DNA from: CAYWBU01 sp942491525
GTDB taxonomy: Bacteria > Desulfobacterota > Desulfomonilia > UBA1062
DNA: 64,000 nt
Reading direction: 5' to 3'
Assembly (NCBI GenBank): GCA_942491525.1
Contig: CALOBW010000033.1
Span: forward strand, 186,001-250,000
Shown: piece after piece, positions 61,635 to 64,000 of the stretch
Layout: every line of letters begins with the position of its first letter
Numbering within the stretch: the first letter of the stretch is position 1
The notes under the pieces: model-generated
The model's database searches: none
What the model saw: the letters and a program-made list of their open reading frames with translations, nothing else
What the model was told of the DNA's origin: nothing
Program-made: the position numbers and the translations under genes

Positions 61635-63559
61635 TGAAACGATTTTACCCATTCCTCATTTTAGCTATGCTGTTGACAGGCTGCGACAAGGCCGAAGAGC
61701 AGATGGAGATCAGCCTGCCGGCCACCAGCGAAGATCTCAGTGACGGCATCCTGATCGCCAACAACCTGGGTGAAACCCTCTCGATCCTTACTCCCGGCGG
61801 CCAGATCAAAAACCGCATCGCCTACACCGGTCAGGCGCCCAACCAAATCCTGACCGACGATGAGCACATCTACATTGTCAACTCTCTCAGCAACTCAATC
61901 CAGGTGCTGAACCGCACAAATCTAAGTCCGGTCAAAGAGATATCAACCGGAGCCAAATCCAACCCCTGGAATGCCGCCATTGTTGCACCAGGAATTCTGG
62001 CAGTCAGCCAGTTTGCAGCCGGAGCTCTCGCGCTGATCGACATCAATAACGGTCAGATACTGCAAAGCGTCGATCTAAATAACGTCCTGCTCGACCAGGA
62101 GACCAACGCCAGCCTCTGCTCACCAACGGGCGTTGCCGTCAATGGCAGCAGGGTCTATGTGACACTGGGCAACCTGAGCAACTATCAGGGCGGCCTGACA
62201 GCCGCCGGGCACGGCATGATAGCGGTGCTTGAATACTCTGACAGAAAACTAGAGCTGATCGATCTTGATCCCCTGACGCCGGCGACCGATGGCATCAGGA
62301 TTGAGAATGGCTGGAACCCGGTCTATGCAGAGCAGTGGGGCGGACAGATTATCATTGCCTGCGGTGGACACTATCAGGGCAACATCAACTCCATCAATCC
62401 CGGTGGCTTTGAGGGTGACGGCAGCATCGCAATCCTTAATCCGGCTTCAAATACTATCCAGAATATTGCACTTGAAGGTGCGGCACCCTTCGGCTTCAGC
62501 ATCAGTCCGGACGGCGTGCTGCATACATCCAACGCCCTGAACAGCGGCATCCAACGTATCAATATGGATTCACTCATGAAACTGCCAGCCATCCCAACAT
62601 CCTCGCTCTACACTTCGGGCGTTCTGGCCACAGCCGACCGGGTTTATGCACTCAACTTTAACGATGATACGATTACAACCTTCGACCGCGGCGGCAACAA
62701 GATCGGTATAGCCCTGACCGGCGATGGCCCCATTGCCATGGTTCAGACGCAAACGCCTGAAGCGGAGGAGATCATATCCTTCAGCGCCTACCCCTCCAGA
62801 TCGGTTCCCAAGGCTGAAATCTGTTTTGAGGCCGCGGGCAGCGGTGACTACATCTGGGATTTCGGTGACGGGAATCAGGCCAGCGGCAACCGCGTCCTGC
62901 ACAGCTACGAGCAGACCGGCATCTACGAGGTCAGCCTGAAGCTGGCCGACAGCCCCGTGATAAGGGCCCGCAAGAGCATTGAAATAGCCGCAAGCTCGCC
63001 ATTTGCGGTCCACATGATCGACTGGCAGCCCAGGCCGGGCCAGTTTGTTGGCAACACCCAGTTCAACAACCCCTACAAGGCCCTCGGAGCCCCGGTCGGT
63101 GGCGGCAACTTTGCCCCCAACAACTCATCCATCGTTACCCTGGGCGGATTTGAGGGCAGCATCACTCTGGCCTTTGACCATGAAGTGGTAGACCGGCCTG
63201 GGTTTGATTTTATTGTCTATGGCAATGCCTTCAACGGCTCACAGGAGCCGGGCCGCGTCGAAATCAGCCTGGATGGCGTCAGCTGGTTCGACTGCCCCGG
63301 CGCTTTTGCCGACACCACGGCGACCATGCAGCTTGGCGATGATGATCCGGAGATTTTCTACACCCAGCCCGATGACCCCGCTACGCCCGAGATTGAAGGC
63401 GGCGGCGGAGACGCCTTTGATATCGCCTGGGCCAAGCAACACAACGGCCCCGATAGTATCCGCTTTGTAAGGATAACCACAGCCCAGGACATCGACAATG
63501 GCACTCTGGGCGAACTTTCGACCGAAATTGATGCCGTGGCAGAAGTGCGGCTTAATTAA
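61634..63559 (+). CDS. beta-propeller/PKD lipoprotein, BtuG-like
   Basis: A 641-aa lipoprotein (lipobox LLTGC, C17). Residues about 30-370 have repeating blades as in YncE/YVTN proteins (IYIVNSLSNSIQVLNRTN, GVAVNGSRVYVTLGNLSNY, ISPDGVLHTSNALNSGIQR). A PKD domain (about 385-455, YIWDFGDGNQASGNRVLHSY) and a C-terminal beta domain (about 457-641, GFDFIVYGNAFNGSQEPGRV, ISLDGVSWFDCPGAF) follow. Bacteroides BtuG is a surface propeller lipoprotein that passes cobalamin to BtuB; this gene overlaps btuB and shares its riboswitch, so a similar role is plausible. The C-terminal domain family is unknown to me. Confidence 0.75.
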   Translation: MKRFYPFLILAMLLTGCDKAEEQMEISLPATSEDLSDGILIANNLGETLSILTPGGQIKNRIAYTGQAPNQILTDDEHIYIVNSLSNSIQVLNRTNLSPVKEISTGAKSNPWNAAIVAPGILAVSQFAAGALALIDINNGQILQSVDLNNVLLDQETNASLCSPTGVAVNGSRVYVTLGNLSNYQGGLTAAGHGMIAVLEYSDRKLELIDLDPLTPATDGIRIENGWNPVYAEQWGGQIIIACGGHYQGNINSINPGGFEGDGSIAILNPASNTIQNIALEGAAPFGFSISPDGVLHTSNALNSGIQRINMDSLMKLPAIPTSSLYTSGVLATADRVYALNFNDDTITTFDRGGNKIGIALTGDGPIAMVQTQTPEAEEIISFSAYPSRSVPKAEICFEAAGSGDYIWDFGDGNQASGNRVLHSYEQTGIYEVSLKLADSPVIRARKSIEIAASSPFAVHMIDWQPRPGQFVGNTQFNNPYKALGAPVGGGNFAPNNSSIVTLGGFEGSITLAFDHEVVDRPGFDFIVYGNAFNGSQEPGRVEISLDGVSWFDCPGAFADTTATMQLGDDDPEIFYTQPDDPATPEIEGGGGDAFDIAWAKQHNGPDSIRFVRITTAQDIDNGTLGELSTEIDAVAEVRLN

Positions 63560-63576
63560 ATAAGAGGAGAATTAAC

Positions 63577-64000
63577 ATGAAAAAAACATTTAGCTATCTG
63601 ATGATTTTATTGGCATTATTAGGTTTAAACGGTTGTGGTAGTGATACTGAAACTGAGTTCCTGCCTTACTACATTACCAACACTACGACTGAAGAGGTAC
63701 AGGTTGAAGTGCCCGGCAAACTACAACTTGTTAAATACCCCTGCCCGATTATCCCCAATGATCCCAATATGATCAACTCACAGAACCGCGATATCAATAT
63801 TACATTGCCAATAGTAAGCTTTCTTGATGATGGACGAATGATTGTGGCTGATGGCGACTGGTATGAATCTGATGGACCTGAGGTAGCTATTGAAACCAGT
63901 CCGGGTAGCAAACAATTTGACCTCATCTGTCTACCTACAGATACGACAGGAGCCCCAGTCTACATGACCAACTTTATGACCATCAGTTCTGAATCTATCT
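63577..64000 (+). CDS. lipoprotein, N-terminal fragment
   Basis: The frame is open from the ATG at 63577 to the window edge (141 codons). AGAGGAG lies six bases before the ATG. The start MKKTFSYLMILLALLGLNGC is a lipoprotein signal with lipobox LNGC. The mature part is acidic with many Asn, Thr and Asp and looks beta-rich. It is 17 bases after the propeller lipoprotein, so it probably belongs to the cobalamin-controlled operon. The base composition is more AT-rich than upstream genes. I do not recognise a family. Confidence 0.7.
   Translation, partial: MKKTFSYLMILLALLGLNGCGSDTETEFLPYYITNTTTEEVQVEVPGKLQLVKYPCPIIPNDPNMINSQNRDINITLPIVSFLDDGRMIVADGDWYESDGPEVAIETSPGSKQFDLICLPTDTTGAPVYMTNFMTISSESI

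Noticed and set aside
1..64000. CRISPR arrays, prophage or integrated elements
   Set aside because: No spaced direct repeats, integrase, transposase or tRNA-linked attachment sites were seen in the window.

Overview
The window looks like a chromosomal segment from a Gram-negative, probably anaerobic or micro-aerobic bacterium. The outer-membrane genes (lptD, a lipid A-type acyltransferase, fadL, btuB, several lipoproteins) show a diderm envelope. Ferrous iron uptake (feoAB), the siroheme-dependent heme route (hemB-ahbD-ahbA/B type), a Na+-pumping decarboxylase (gamma, alpha and beta subunits) and the PATAN/roadblock signalling genes suggest a deltaproteobacterial lineage (Desulfobacterota/Desulfuromonadota or a near neighbour). 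The gene orders aroC-aroKB-aroQ-pepQ-efp-accB and accD-folC fit this too. The placement is an inference from gene content; no rRNA or tRNA lies in the window. I see no prophage, insertion sequence or CRISPR array, so this is mostly core genome with a few unusual loci.

Layout. 1-0.5 kb: start of a SIS-domain (GmhA-like) gene and a small hypothetical gene, minus strand. 0.6-3.5 kb: a four-gene signalling operon (roadblock-like protein, PATAN/DUF4388 protein, HAMP-like membrane protein, response regulator with PATAN). 3.5-10 kb, minus: manC, MBL-fold phosphodiesterase, accD, folC, lptD and an HD-domain gene, mostly overlapping and probably one operon. 10.2-12.9 kb: hybrid histidine kinase and an isoprenylcysteine-methyltransferase-like membrane protein. 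12.9-15.4 kb: hemB, heme b synthase (ahbD) and a siroheme decarboxylase subunit, behind a leader with two perfect inverted repeats. 15.4-17.7 kb: RsbRD-N-like protein, a lipoprotein and a TVP38-type membrane protein. 17.6-24.0 kb, minus: eight packed genes from aroC to a LipM/LplA-type transferase. 24.1-25.0 kb: small Cys-rich membrane protein, fluoride channel crcB and DUF190. 25.0-27.2 kb: recD2. 27.3-29.6 kb: a PRTase-domain protein with a cytosine permease-type transporter.

29.6-39.6 kb, minus: a GH13-like protein, a very large GlmS-like protein (about 1221 aa), glmM, a left-handed beta-helix protein and a DUF3124 protein, apparently an amino-sugar synthesis block. 39.7-44.2 kb: STAS-like protein, feoB, feoA and fadL. 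44.2-46.6 kb, minus: SAM methyltransferase, DUF89 and Mrp. 46.7-50.1 kb: motA, motB, an RdgC-like gene and cheX. 50.2-53.2 kb: hisE, hisG, a possible small RNA and a beta-CASP metallo-hydrolase. 53.3-55.2 kb: lipid A-type acyltransferase, a YqhA-family protein and a hypothetical gene. 55.5-59.0 kb: Na+ pump subunits gamma, alpha and beta, the beta subunit carrying an extra secreted barrel-sandwich domain. 59.1-64.0 kb: a PilZ gene, then a cobalamin riboswitch followed by btuB, a beta-propeller/PKD lipoprotein that recalls BtuG, and the start of a further lipoprotein.

The most interesting points are the riboswitch-btuB-propeller lipoprotein locus, the hemB leader whose Shine-Dalgarno lies in a perfect 9-bp stem, the expanded GlmS with a putative propeptide and an insert in its glutaminase domain, the secreted extension on the decarboxylase beta subunit, and a possible small RNA at 51.45-51.53 kb.
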